Part shown: piece by piece, positions 41,827 through 49,968 of the stretch | Layout of the letters: the number at the start of each line of letters is the position of its first letter | How positions within the stretch are numbered: position 1 is the first letter of the stretch | From: JAEUIZ01 sp046155605 | GTDB lineage: Bacteria > Planctomycetota > Phycisphaerae > Phycisphaerales > UBA1924 | Assembly: GCA_046155605.1 (NCBI GenBank) | Contig: JBJXFQ010000019.1 | Coordinates: forward strand, 1-64,000 | Length of the DNA stretch: 64,000 bases | Direction: 5' to 3' | Program-made: the position numbers and the translations under genes | The notes under the pieces: model-generated | The model's input: only the letters and a program-made list of their open reading frames with translations | The model's database searches: none | What the model was told of the DNA's origin: nothing

Positions 41827-41868
41827 GCGTCGGGCGCAACGACCGAAGAAGATGGACTGAATGTGTGA

Positions 41869-41901
41869 GCGGTCGGCCGAAGGGCCGGCCGCTTCTCTTT
41901 G
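41869..41901 (+). terminator. Rho-independent terminator
   Basis: GCGGTCGGCC and GGCCGGCCGC pair (one G-U) around GAAG, followed by TTCTCTTTG. It lies 43 bases after the stop of the dockerin-type gene. The rest of 41827-42186 has no gene that I can support. Confidence 0.75.
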
Positions 41902-42186
41902 TGGAACGGGTCGAGCGATGGGCTTGACGCGGTGGGCGGATGCTGCGCGAGGCGGTTGATCGACCGCGAGCGGGCGAGGCGCTTTCGCCCAAGGGGCGAA
42001 GAAGACGAATGCAAGGACGCCCACGAGTGGCGCAAAGCCGCCACTCGCAACGATCGTGCGCCCTAGGCGGGCGAAGCGGCGGCTGGTGGTGCGAGAACCG
42101 TGGAGGTTGGCGCCGATGCACATGTTGCTCGAACTGGTTCTCAAGCGCGCAGGGGGACGCGTGAGGGACCGGCTCGCTGTCGTGCA

Positions 42187-44061
42187 CTACATCCGTTCGA
42201 GCGTGGGGATGCCGAGGATGGCCAGGCCGTCGGCGAGGACGCGGGCGGTGAGGTGGCAGAGGCGGAGGCGTGAGAGGCGCAGTGCCGGCGTCTGGGCCTT
42301 GAGCACGGGGCACGCGTCGTAGAACGCGCTGAAGGCGCTGGCGAGGTCGAAGAGGTACTGCACGAGGCGATGGGGCTCGAGGGATTCGCCCACGGCGCGG
42401 ACCACGCCGGGGTAGCGGAGGATGGCGAGGCCCAGAACTCTTTCGCCGGGCTCGTGGAGCAGGAGGTCGGCGGTGGGCGCGGCATCCTGGAGGGCCGGCT
42501 CGGCGTTGCGGAAGATGCTGCGGATGCGGACGAGGGCGTAGAGGAGGTACGGCCCGGTGTTGCCCTCGAACGCCAGCATGCGATCGAAAGAGAAGACGTA
42601 GTCCTTGATGCGGTCGTTGCAGAGGTCGGCGTGCTTGATGGCGGCGATGCCGACGGCCTCGGCGATGGCGCGGCGCTCGTCGAACGGGATGTCGCGTTCG
42701 CCGGCGCGCGCGGTGACGGCCCGCTCGGCGCGCTGGACGGTCTCTTCGAGGAGGTCGGCGAGTTTGACGTTGTCGCCGGTGCGGGTCTTGAAGGGACGCC
42801 CGTCGTCGCCGAGGATCATGCCGAAGGCGGCGTGCTGGAACTCGGCGGGTTGCTTCGAGATCGGATTGATGGCATAGCCTGCGCGGAGCGAGGCACCGTA
42901 GACCTGGCGCAGGTGGAGGTTTTGCCTCGCATCAATGACATAGATAAGGCGATCGGCGCCGAGGGCTTGCACGCGGCGACGGATGGCGGCGACATCGGTG
43001 GTGGCGTAGAGGAACCCGCCGTCGGTCTTGCGGATGAGGCAGGGCTCTTTGATGGCACCGAAGGCGGGGTCTTCGAGTCGGACGACGAGCGCGCCGTCGG
43101 ACTCCTCGGCGATGCCGCGGGAGAGGAGTTCGGCGACCATCGGCGCGAGTTCGGCGGCGTAGGACGACTCGCCGGCGGAGTGGTCGGCGGTGACGTTGAC
43201 GTGCAGGCGCTTGCAGGTGGCGAGGCAGACCTCCATGGTCACGTCCGCGATGCGCTGCCAGACGGCGAAGGTGGCGGGGTCGTGGGCCTGGAGTTTCACG
43301 AGTGTCTGGCGGGCCTGCGCGAAGGCGGCCTCGGCACCGCCGACCTGCTCTTCGAGTTCGGCGATGGCTTTGGGACCTTGGCCGAAGCGGCGCGCGGCGG
43401 CAAGGCCCCCGGCATCACGCTGGCACTCGGCCTGCGCGGCCGAATAGGCCTTGTCGAGATCATCGAGCGTGATCTTGGCGAGATCGATCGCGCCCGCGGC
43501 CGCGAGGCGCTGGAGTCGGGCGGTGACCATGGCGATGGGCAGGCCCCAGTCGCCGACGTGGTTCTGGCGGATGACATTGTGGCCGAGGCGTTCGACGGTG
43601 CGTGCGAGCGCGTCGCCGATGATGGGCGAGCGGAGGTGCCCGACGTGCATCTGCTTGGCGAGATTGACGCCCATGAGATCGACGACGACGGTCTGCGGGC
43701 TTTCGACGGCGGGCAGGCCGAGGTCGGGGGCGTCGAGGCGGCGGAGGAGCGCGGCGAGGGTATCGGCCTTAAGGCGGAGATTGATAAAGCCCGGGCCGGC
43801 GATGGAGTCCTTGGTGAGCGGCTCGGCGAGGTCGCCCAGGTCGGCGTGCTTGATGATGGTTTCGGCGATGTCGCGGGGCTTTTTGCCGAGGCGCTTGGCG
43901 AGCGGCATGGCGGCGTTGCACTGGAAATCGCCGAGCGCGGCCTGCCGCGAGGGCGTGATGAGCGGATCGGCGTCGCCGGCGTCGGGAAAGGCGCGGGCGA
44001 TGGCGTCGCGGAATCGCTCGGTAAGGACGGCGACGGGATCGAAGGTGGCCAGATCGGGCAT
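42187..44061 (-). CDS. argS: Arginyl-tRNA synthetase
   Basis: A 624-residue class I synthetase that charges tRNA-Arg. The N-terminal Add1 domain is at 1-100 (ALGDFQCNAAMPLAKRLGKK). The HIGH-type motif is NLAKQMHVGHLRSPIIGDA, and the later conserved block is FKTRTGDNVKLADLLEE, where ArgRS has no classical KMSKS. FLYATTDVAAIRRR and AEFQHAAFGMILG are ArgRS-specific. The anticodon-binding DALR domain ends LADGLAILGIPTLERM. It shares a strand with acpS (32 bases upstream) and the chaperone array. Confidence 0.97.
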   Translation of the reverse strand: MPDLATFDPVAVLTERFRDAIARAFPDAGDADPLITPSRQAALGDFQCNAAMPLAKRLGKKPRDIAETIIKHADLGDLAEPLTKDSIAGPGFINLRLKADTLAALLRRLDAPDLGLPAVESPQTVVVDLMGVNLAKQMHVGHLRSPIIGDALARTVERLGHNVIRQNHVGDWGLPIAMVTARLQRLAAAGAIDLAKITLDDLDKAYSAAQAECQRDAGGLAAARRFGQGPKAIAELEEQVGGAEAAFAQARQTLVKLQAHDPATFAVWQRIADVTMEVCLATCKRLHVNVTADHSAGESSYAAELAPMVAELLSRGIAEESDGALVVRLEDPAFGAIKEPCLIRKTDGGFLYATTDVAAIRRRVQALGADRLIYVIDARQNLHLRQVYGASLRAGYAINPISKQPAEFQHAAFGMILGDDGRPFKTRTGDNVKLADLLEETVQRAERAVTARAGERDIPFDERRAIAEAVGIAAIKHADLCNDRIKDYVFSFDRMLAFEGNTGPYLLYALVRIRSIFRNAEPALQDAAPTADLLLHEPGERVLGLAILRYPGVVRAVGESLEPHRLVQYLFDLASAFSAFYDACPVLKAQTPALRLSRLRLCHLTARVLADGLAILGIPTLERM

Positions 44062-44093
44062 GGGGTCGATCGTAGGGAGATCGGCGCGATGAG

Positions 44094-44468
44094 TTACTCG
44101 CTGGCGATGACGGAGGCGATCGCGAGGGAATCGGTGTGGCTCAGCGAGAGGGCCCAGCGATGGAGGCCGAGACGATCGGCGAGATCTGCCGCGCCGCGGT
44201 GGAGTCGGAGTGTCGGTCGGCCCGAGGGCTCGGCGGCAACCTCAATGTCGGTCCATGCGACGGCGGCGCTCCAGCCCGTGCCCAGGGCCTTCATCGCGGC
44301 TTCTTTGGCGGCGAAGCGAGCGGCGAGGTGCTCGTGGCGGCGACGACGGCCGGCGGATTGACGGACTTCGTCGGGTGTGAAGCAGCGCTCGAGGAAGCGC
44401 TCGCCATGGCGGTTCAGCATGTCCGCGATGCGGGCGACCTCGACGATGTCGATGCCATGGGCGAGCAT
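44094..44468 (-). CDS. acpS: Holo-[acyl-carrier-protein] synthase
   Basis: A 124-residue phosphopantetheinyl transferase that activates the acyl carrier protein. MLAHGIDIVEVARIADML holds the metal-binding Asp and ARFAAKEAAMKALGTGW holds the conserved E/K block. The C-terminus has the family SLSHTDSLAIASVIA. The ATG at 44468 fits the family; a much longer upstream frame is low-quality sequence. Confidence 0.95.
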   Translation of the reverse strand: MLAHGIDIVEVARIADMLNRHGERFLERCFTPDEVRQSAGRRRRHEHLAARFAAKEAAMKALGTGWSAAVAWTDIEVAAEPSGRPTLRLHRGAADLADRLGLHRWALSLSHTDSLAIASVIASE

Positions 44469-44605
44469 GGGGGATGGTAGGGGAGAGAGAGGAAGAGACG
44501 AAGCGGCGCAGAGACGAAGCGACGGAAGGCTGAGACGGAAGAAGGCATGAGGATGCGGCATCAAGGCATGAGCCAAACGCATCTTCGCGCCGGACGCGTG
44601 CCATG
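44469..44605. repeat. Purine-rich interspersed repeat (GAGACGAAG type)
   Basis: Between acpS and the FmdB-type gene the plus strand has GAGAGAGAGGAAGAGACGAAGC-like sequence with the repeated words AGAGACGAAGC and GACGGAAG. The same GACGAAG words occur inside the aldehyde dehydrogenase gene at 63508-63575. Confidence 0.6.
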
Positions 44606-44613
44606 CACTCGTG

Positions 44614-44991
44614 TCAGCGCTTGGCCTTGCGTCGGGGCTTGCTGGGCCGTGAGCTCGACACCTTGGTCGACTTTGGCGCGGAGGGCGCGGGCTCGGCGGG
44701 TTTGGCCTCGGGCGAGGGCTTGGCGTCGGTCGCCGGCTTTGGGGTGGCGTCGGCTTTCGGCTCGCCCGCGGGGCTGCTATCGGCCTCGGCGGATTTCTTA
44801 TATGACTCGGAGCGGTAGTCGGTTTGATAGAATCCAGAGCCCTTGAAGAGGATGGCGGCACCGATGCCGATCTTGCGTTCGAGCGTGTTCTTGCCGCACG
44901 AGGGGCACTTGCGCTTCGGACCTTCGGACATGGATTGGAAGGCTTCAAACTCGTGCTTGCAGGCGCGGCAGGCGTATTCGTAGGTGGGCAT
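44614..44991 (-). CDS. FmdB-family zinc ribbon protein
   Basis: A 125-residue protein. MPTYEYACRACKHEFEAFQS and KRKCPSCGKNTLERKIG give the two CxxC pairs of the FmdB putative regulatory zinc ribbon, followed by ILFKGSGFYQTDYRS, also typical. The tail of 60 residues is Lys/Pro/Ala-rich (KPATDAKPSPEAKPAEPAPS) and probably disordered. It is 3 bases after grpE on the same strand, a position seen in planctomycete chaperone clusters. Function not established. Confidence 0.9.
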   Translation of the reverse strand: MPTYEYACRACKHEFEAFQSMSEGPKRKCPSCGKNTLERKIGIGAAILFKGSGFYQTDYRSESYKKSAEADSSPAGEPKADATPKPATDAKPSPEAKPAEPAPSAPKSTKVSSSRPSKPRRKAKR

Positions 44992-44994
44992 GGC

Positions 44995-45558
44995 TTAAGC
45001 GCCCGGCGCGGGCGGCTCCTCGTGCTTGGGCCGAATCGAGACCATGGCGGGGCGGATGAGTCGCTCGCCGAGGGAGTAGCCGACTTTGAGCGTGGCGACG
45101 ATGCGTCCGGGCTCGACCGTGTCGCTCGGCTGCTGGACGACGGCCTGGTGGCGGTTTGGGTCGAACTCGTCATTGGGTTGCGGTTGGATCGGTGTGACGT
45201 CGTAGTTCTGCAGTACGCGCATCAGTTCGTCGCGGATCACGCGGACGCCCGAGACGATCTGCGCGGCGGTCGCCGTCGCCGGGTCTTGCGCGAGCGCGAG
45301 GTCGAAGTGGTCGAGCACGGTCACGACATTCAGCGCGACGCTGGTGATGCCCTGCTGCTTGGCCTCACGCTCGTTGGAGGCGGCGCGGCGGCCGAGGTTG
45401 TGGTTATCCGCCAGCGCGCGGAGGTACTTCTGATTGAGGTCGTCGCGCTCGGCGGTGAGCGAGGCGATTTGGGCGGCGAGATCGCCGGCGACAGGTTCGA
45501 GATCGGCACCGTGTGGGGATTGCGAGGGATCGGGTTCTTGTGACTTTCTACCGAACAT
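44995..45558 (-). CDS. grpE: Nucleotide exchange factor GrpE
   Basis: A 187-residue partner of DnaK. A coiled-coil region (LAAQIASLTAERDDLNQKYL, RALADNHNLGRRAASNERE) leads to the beta domain with QPQPNDEFDPNRHQAVVQQP and ATLKVGYSLGERLIRPAMVS, the GrpE signature. It lies between dnaJ (3 bases) and fmdB (3 bases). No dnaK is present in the window. Confidence 0.94.
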   Translation of the reverse strand: MFGRKSQEPDPSQSPHGADLEPVAGDLAAQIASLTAERDDLNQKYLRALADNHNLGRRAASNEREAKQQGITSVALNVVTVLDHFDLALAQDPATATAAQIVSGVRVIRDELMRVLQNYDVTPIQPQPNDEFDPNRHQAVVQQPSDTVEPGRIVATLKVGYSLGERLIRPAMVSIRPKHEEPPAPGA

Positions 45559-45561
45559 AGG

Positions 45562-46725
45562 TTATCCCCCAAGCCAATCGCGCATCTTCTTCATGAATCC
45601 CTGACTCTCGGGCAGGACGTCCTGGTTCTCGCTCGCCGCGAAGTCGCGTAGCAGTTTCTCCTGCTTGCTCGACAGTTTCTTGGGAATCTCGACGCGCACT
45701 GACACGACCAGATCGCCGCGTCGGCCCGATCGCAGGTTCGGCAGGCCCTCCGCGTCGATGCGGAACGTTGCGCCGTGTTGCGTGCCTTTGGGGATTCGCA
45801 ACGTGGACTGGCCCTCGAGCGTGGGCACCTGCACCTCGGCACCGAGCGCGGCCTGGGTGAAGGGGATCGGCATTTCGAGCAACAGGTGGTCGCCGTCGCG
45901 GACGAACATCTCGTGGTCTTCAACGCGAACGACAACGTGGAGGTCGCCGCGGATGCCTTCGCCGGTGGGAGACATCTCGGGCGGCGGGGGCTCGCCCTCG
46001 CCCTGGACGCGGACGGCTTGGGCGGAGGAGATCCCCGGCGGGATCTTGACGACGAGTTTGCGTGCGCGCGGGACGCGGCCCTTGCCACGGCATGACTCGC
46101 AGATGTCCTTGACGACCTTGCCCCGCCCGCCGCAGTGGGGACAACTGGTGACCATTCTGAACATACCGCCGAGGCCGGTTTGTTGGACCTTGCCCTGGCC
46201 GCCGCAGGTCGGGCAGTTGACGGGCTTGGAGCCGGGTTTCGCGCCCGTGCCGGCGCAGTAGTCGCAGAGGTCGAGGCGTGTGAACTCGACCTGTCGCTCG
46301 CAGCCTTTGAGGACATCGACGAGCGAGATGGCGACCTCGGTTTCGAGGTCATAGCCGCGAGCGACCCCTCGGCCGCGCCCCCCACCGCCGCCGCCGAACC
46401 CTCCGCCCCCGCCGCCACCGCCGAAGATGTCATTGAACATCGAGAAGATGTCCTGGACATTCATGCGGGAGAAGTCGTGAGCGGCGGCACCTTGGCCGCG
46501 GACGCCCTCGTGCCCGAACTGGTCGTAACGCTGACGGCTCGCGGGATCGGAGAGCACCTCGTAAGCCTCGGCGGCTTCCTTGAACTTGGCCTCGGCATCG
46601 GCGTCGCCCGGGTTGCGATCCGGGTGGTGCTTCATCGCGAGGCGGCGATAGGCGCGCTTGATCTCTTCCGTGTCGGCGGTGCGCTCGACGGAGAGGATCT
46701 CGTAATAGTCGCGGGTGGTGGGCAT
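45562..46725 (-). CDS. dnaJ: Chaperone DnaJ
   Basis: A 387-residue Hsp40. J domain 1-70 with YRRLAMKHHPDRNPGDADAE (HPD intact), a Gly/Phe-rich region at about 95-120 (NDIFGGGGGGGGFGGGGG), four zinc-binding CxxCxGxG units (CDYCAGTG, CPTCGGQG, CPHCGGRG, CESCRGKG) and the C-terminal substrate-binding domains (VRVEDHEMFVRDGDHLLLEM). The Gly-rich part is G-tract-rich but in frame. Upstream of it is a GxxExxY gene bracketed by repeats. Confidence 0.97.
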   Translation of the reverse strand: MPTTRDYYEILSVERTADTEEIKRAYRRLAMKHHPDRNPGDADAEAKFKEAAEAYEVLSDPASRQRYDQFGHEGVRGQGAAAHDFSRMNVQDIFSMFNDIFGGGGGGGGFGGGGGGRGRGVARGYDLETEVAISLVDVLKGCERQVEFTRLDLCDYCAGTGAKPGSKPVNCPTCGGQGKVQQTGLGGMFRMVTSCPHCGGRGKVVKDICESCRGKGRVPRARKLVVKIPPGISSAQAVRVQGEGEPPPPEMSPTGEGIRGDLHVVVRVEDHEMFVRDGDHLLLEMPIPFTQAALGAEVQVPTLEGQSTLRIPKGTQHGATFRIDAEGLPNLRSGRRGDLVVSVRVEIPKKLSSKQEKLLRDFAASENQDVLPESQGFMKKMRDWLGG

Positions 46726-46730
46726 GGGGA

Positions 46731-46764
46731 ATCACCACAGAAGCACAGAGGCGCGGAGAAGAGG
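46731..46764. repeat. Left inverted copy of CACAGAG-type repeat
   Basis: Plus strand ATCACCACAGAAGCACAGAG followed by GCGCGGAGAAGAGG. The reverse complement of 47166-47197 is nearly the same (ATCAACCACAGAGGCACAGA, AGCGCAGAGGG). The two copies point outward-inward around the GxxExxY gene. Confidence 0.8.
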
Positions 46765-46769
46765 CATGG

Positions 46770-47159
46770 TCATAAAACTCTGCGAACGATGCCGTCCCGG
46801 AGGTACGGTGTGTGGAAGTTGAGGAGGAGTCCGACTCGCTTGTTCATCAGTCGAAGGTAACTGAGGAGCTGGGCTTCAAACACCGGCAGCACCTTCTCCA
46901 CGGCCTTGATCTCCACAACGACGGCCTCGTTCACCAGGACATCGCAACGGTACGCGCAATCGAGCGTGCGTCCCTTGTAGGTGACGGGAATGGGAACCTG
47001 ACGCCGAACGCCAAGGTCTCGATCGGCGAGCTCGACGCAGAGACACTCTTCGTAGATGGCTTCGAGCAATCCCGGGCCGAGTGTCTTATGAACCTCGATG
47101 GCCGCGCCGATGATCTCACGCGTCAACGGGTCTTGCTCCCCCGGTGTGCTGTGCTCCAT
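46770..47159 (-). CDS. GxxExxY protein
   Basis: A 129-residue protein with the name-giving motif GLLEAIYEECL and the rest of the family: TREIIGAAIEVHKTLGPG, VNEAVVVEIKAVEKVLPV and EAQLLSYLRLMNKRVGLLLN. It resembles PD-(D/E)xK-type nucleases (the E..K pair in VVVEIKAVE), but no function has been demonstrated for the family. It sits inside the chaperone array, which otherwise has gaps of only a few bases, and is flanked by inverted repeats. This suggests a cassette inserted between groEL1 and dnaJ. Confidence 0.93.
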   Translation of the reverse strand: MEHSTPGEQDPLTREIIGAAIEVHKTLGPGLLEAIYEECLCVELADRDLGVRRQVPIPVTYKGRTLDCAYRCDVLVNEAVVVEIKAVEKVLPVFEAQLLSYLRLMNKRVGLLLNFHTPYLRDGIVRRVL

Positions 47160-47165
47160 TGCGGC

Positions 47166-47197
47166 AACCCTCTGCGCTTCTGTGCCTCTGTGGTTGA
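47166..47197. repeat. Right inverted copy of CACAGAG-type repeat
   Basis: Plus strand ACCCTCTGCGCTTCTGTGCC followed by TCTGTGGTTGAT. Inverted partner of 46731-46764. Together they enclose the whole GxxExxY gene. Confidence 0.8.
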
Positions 47198-47204
47198 TCT
47201 TCCT

Positions 47205-48827
47205 TTACGCCACCGCTCCCTCCGCTGGGCTCTTGTCCTCCTTCAGTTCGCTGATGAGCACGTTCGTCGTCAGCATCAGCCCCGCGACGCTCGCGGCGTT
47301 GATGAGCGCCGATTTTGCGACGAGCGCGGGGTCGATCACGCCGGCCTTCACGAGGTCGGTGTAGTCGCCGGTGGCGGCGTTGAAGCCGAAGCCGTTGCCG
47401 CCCTTGCCGCCTTCTTTGATTTTCTCGACGACGAGGTCACCGTCGTGCCCGGCGTTCTCGGCGATCTGGAACGCGCAGGCCTCGACGGCCTTGGCAACGA
47501 TATCAAACCCGATCTTCTCGTCGCCCTTGCCCTTCTTGCTCGCGGCCTTGATCGCCTCCTGCGTGCGGAGGAGCGCGACGCCGCCGCCGGGGACGTAGCC
47601 CTCCTTGGCCGCGGCGCGGGTGGCGTGGAGCGCGTCATCGACGAGGTCTTTGGTGGCCTTCATGGCGATCTCGGTCGCGCCGCCGACCTTGACGATGGCG
47701 ACGCCGCCCGTGAGTTTGGCGTGCCGCTCCATGAGTTTCTCGCGGTCGTAGTCGCTGGTGGACTTGTCGTGCTGGGCCTTGATCTGGGTGGCGCGGCCCT
47801 CGATGTCGGACTTCTTGCCCGCTCCCTCGATGATGATGGTGTCGTCCTTGGTGATGACGACGCGCTTGGCGCGGCCGAGTTCGGTCAGTTCGATGGATTC
47901 GATGGATCGGCCGAGGTCCTCGGCGAAGAAGGTGCCGCCCGTCAGGACCGCGATGTCGCCGAGCATGGCCTTGCGGCGGTCGCCGAAGCCTGGGGCCTTG
48001 ACGGCGCAGATTTTGAGCGAGCCGCGGAGGCGGTTGACGACGAGCGTCGCGAGGGCCTCGTTCTCGACCTCTTCGGCGATGATGAGGACGGGCTTGCCGG
48101 CCATCACGATCTTGTTCAGCAGCGGGAGCAGGTCGGGCAGGTTACTGATCTTCTTTTCATAGATCAGGATGTAACAATCCTCGAGCACGCATTCGGCGGT
48201 CTTCGGGTCGGTCATGAAATACGGAGAGAGGTAGCCCTTGTCGAACTGCATGCCCTCGACGTATTCGAGCGTCGTCTCGGCGCTCTTGCCCTCTTCGATC
48301 TCGACGACGCCCTCGGCCCCGACGCGGTCGATGGCCTCGGCGATCTGCTCGCCGACGAGTGAATCGCCGTTGGCGGAGATCGTCGCGATCTTCTTATAAT
48401 CCTCGCGGCCCTTGCATTTGACGGCCATCTTGTCGATGGCCTCGGCGGCGGCGGTGGCGGCGGCGTTGATGCCGCGCTGGATCTGCACCGGATTGGCACC
48501 GGCCGTGACGTGACGCAAACCCTCGGAGAAGATGGCCTGAGCGAGGACGGTGGCGGCGGTGGTACCGTCGCCGGCCTTGTCGGCGGTCTTCTTGGCGACC
48601 TCGTTGACCATTTTCGCGCCCATGCTCTCGAAGGGATCGGGGAGCGTGATCTCTTTGGAGACCGAGACGCCGTCTTTGGTCACCGACGGGCCGCCGTATG
48701 ACTTCTCGATGATGACGTGCCGCCCGGCTGGACCCATCGTGCATTTGACGGCATCGGCGAGACGGTCAACGCCCTTTTTCATTTCAAGGAGGGCGGCGTC
48801 GTCGAACATGATCTGCTTGGTGGCCAT
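47205..48827 (-). CDS. groEL: Chaperonin GroEL, first paralogue (no GGM tail)
   Basis: A 540-residue 60-kDa chaperonin. Signature blocks: MGPAGRHVIIEKSYGGPSVT, AGDGTTAATVLAQAIFSEGL (nucleotide-binding), AVKAPGFGDRRKAMLGDIAV and VPGGGVALLRTQEAIKA. The C-terminus ends SPAEGAVA and lacks the GGM repeat tail that GroEL2 in this window has, so the two are probably specialised. The start at 48827 is the ATG before ATKQIMFDDAAL; longer frames upstream are made of a short repeat. Confidence 0.94.
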   Translation of the reverse strand: MATKQIMFDDAALLEMKKGVDRLADAVKCTMGPAGRHVIIEKSYGGPSVTKDGVSVSKEITLPDPFESMGAKMVNEVAKKTADKAGDGTTAATVLAQAIFSEGLRHVTAGANPVQIQRGINAAATAAAEAIDKMAVKCKGREDYKKIATISANGDSLVGEQIAEAIDRVGAEGVVEIEEGKSAETTLEYVEGMQFDKGYLSPYFMTDPKTAECVLEDCYILIYEKKISNLPDLLPLLNKIVMAGKPVLIIAEEVENEALATLVVNRLRGSLKICAVKAPGFGDRRKAMLGDIAVLTGGTFFAEDLGRSIESIELTELGRAKRVVITKDDTIIIEGAGKKSDIEGRATQIKAQHDKSTSDYDREKLMERHAKLTGGVAIVKVGGATEIAMKATKDLVDDALHATRAAAKEGYVPGGGVALLRTQEAIKAASKKGKGDEKIGFDIVAKAVEACAFQIAENAGHDGDLVVEKIKEGGKGGNGFGFNAATGDYTDLVKAGVIDPALVAKSALINAASVAGLMLTTNVLISELKEDKSPAEGAVA

Positions 48828-48884
48828 GGTGTGCTCCGGGTTCAGTCTGAACTGTGATTCGTCTGAGGGGTTGATGGTCTGAGG

Positions 48885-48932
48885 AAAGTCATTCGGGATT
48901 CGTGATTCAGAGTTCGGTATTTGTGAAGAAAG
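48885..48932. repeat. Short ATTCGGG-type tandem repeat
   Basis: Upstream of groEL1 the plus strand reads CATTCGGGATTCGTGATTCA then GAGTTCGG, a degenerate 7-base unit repeated about four times. In one frame it reads SRIPN-type peptides. It probably belongs to another interspersed repeat and may overlap the groEL1 promoter region. No CIRCE element is seen here. Confidence 0.45.
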
Positions 48933-48948
48933 ATGAGTTGAGGCGGTA

Positions 48949-49968
48949 CTAGGTGTCGTAGGCGAGTTCTGCAAGTTCCGTGCCGGCTTCGTCATGCACC
49001 CAGCGGACCGCCCGCGGGGTGAGTTTGTCTTTCCAATCGCCGACGACGCCGCGGCGGTAATGGCTGGTTGGGTCTTCCTCTTTGACGAACGTCGTGCTCG
49101 TTCGCGTGGCGTCGCTCACGGGCTCGGCGTCGAGCGAATCGAGGCCGAGGAAGGCGTAGAGGCGGCGGCGCTGGGTTTCGAGGTCGGCGTGGAGTTCTTC
49201 GTAGCGGATGCGAGCGACGGTGCCGATGAGTTGGCCGCGATCGAAGCGGGCGATGGCGTCGAGGTCGTCGCGCACATGCGAGGCCCATTGGCGGGCGACG
49301 TGGCGGACCCAGGGTTCGTGATCGAGCAGGGCGGCGGCAGCGAGCATGTTGTCGCCGCGGTCAAAGGCCGCGAGTTGCGACTCGAACATCGGCTTGATCG
49401 CGTCGGGCACGACCCAGGCTTCGCGACGGGCGAGGGCGTTGAAGGTCCAACTGACAAGGACGTCGCGGCCGTCGCGGAAGAGGACGATGTAGGCCGCGCC
49501 GGGAAGGAAGAGGCGCAGGCGGCGTGGGGTGTGATCGCCGACCCACTCTACGCCGGGCTTGCGGGGCTCGAGGCTCGCCATGCATTCGCGGACGAACCGC
49601 TGGAATCCGCGCACGGCGACGGACTTTGGCGGGTCGACGCGGGCCGCGCGCCCGGGGGCGGTGACGAGTTGCTGGACGCCCGCGAAGACGTCGTGGAACG
49701 TGAACTCGCCCCAGCATGCGACGCGGCGGTGGAGGTGCATGAGGCAGCCGAGCCAGTTTGTGCCGCTGCGTGGGTGCGCGCTGATGAAGAAGGCCTTGGG
49801 CAGGCTCGGCGGCGCGGGCTCGGGGGCGAGCATGATCTCGGCCTCGAGCGGGGGTCGCGGATTGGGCGCGGCGGTCATGCGATCGACGGCAAACGGCGCG
49901 CGATTTGCGACTGCGGGCGCGCGATTCGCGTTGCTCGCCGATGCCGGGATGGGTCGCGTGGCGAGCAT
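48949..49968 (-). CDS. Sulfotransferase family protein 1
   Basis: A 339-residue PAPS-dependent sulfotransferase-like protein. The 5-prime phosphosulfate loop is FFISAHPRSGTNWLGCLMH and the 3-prime phosphate-binding block is IVLFRDGRDVLVSWTFNAL. IRYEELHADLETQRRRLYAF and VGDWKDKLTP at the C-terminus are typical. The ATG at 49968 overlaps the TGA of the second sulfotransferase (ATGA); the next upstream codon is GTG. It would sulfonate an unknown carbohydrate, lipid or protein. It is a close paralogue of the upstream gene. Confidence 0.88.
   Translation of the reverse strand: MLATRPIPASASNANRAPAVANRAPFAVDRMTAAPNPRPPLEAEIMLAPEPAPPSLPKAFFISAHPRSGTNWLGCLMHLHRRVACWGEFTFHDVFAGVQQLVTAPGRAARVDPPKSVAVRGFQRFVRECMASLEPRKPGVEWVGDHTPRRLRLFLPGAAYIVLFRDGRDVLVSWTFNALARREAWVVPDAIKPMFESQLAAFDRGDNMLAAAALLDHEPWVRHVARQWASHVRDDLDAIARFDRGQLIGTVARIRYEELHADLETQRRRLYAFLGLDSLDAEPVSDATRTSTTFVKEEDPTSHYRRGVVGDWKDKLTPRAVRWVHDEAGTELAELAYDT

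Noticed and set aside
42370..44361. 663-codon plus-strand frame opposite argS
   Set aside because: Gly/Asp/Glu-rich antisense shadow of a complete argS.
48828..48950. CIRCE heat-shock element before groEL1 (and before groEL2 at 54391-54480)
   Set aside because: No TTAGCACTC-N9-GAGTGCTAA-like inverted repeat found by eye in either upstream region.
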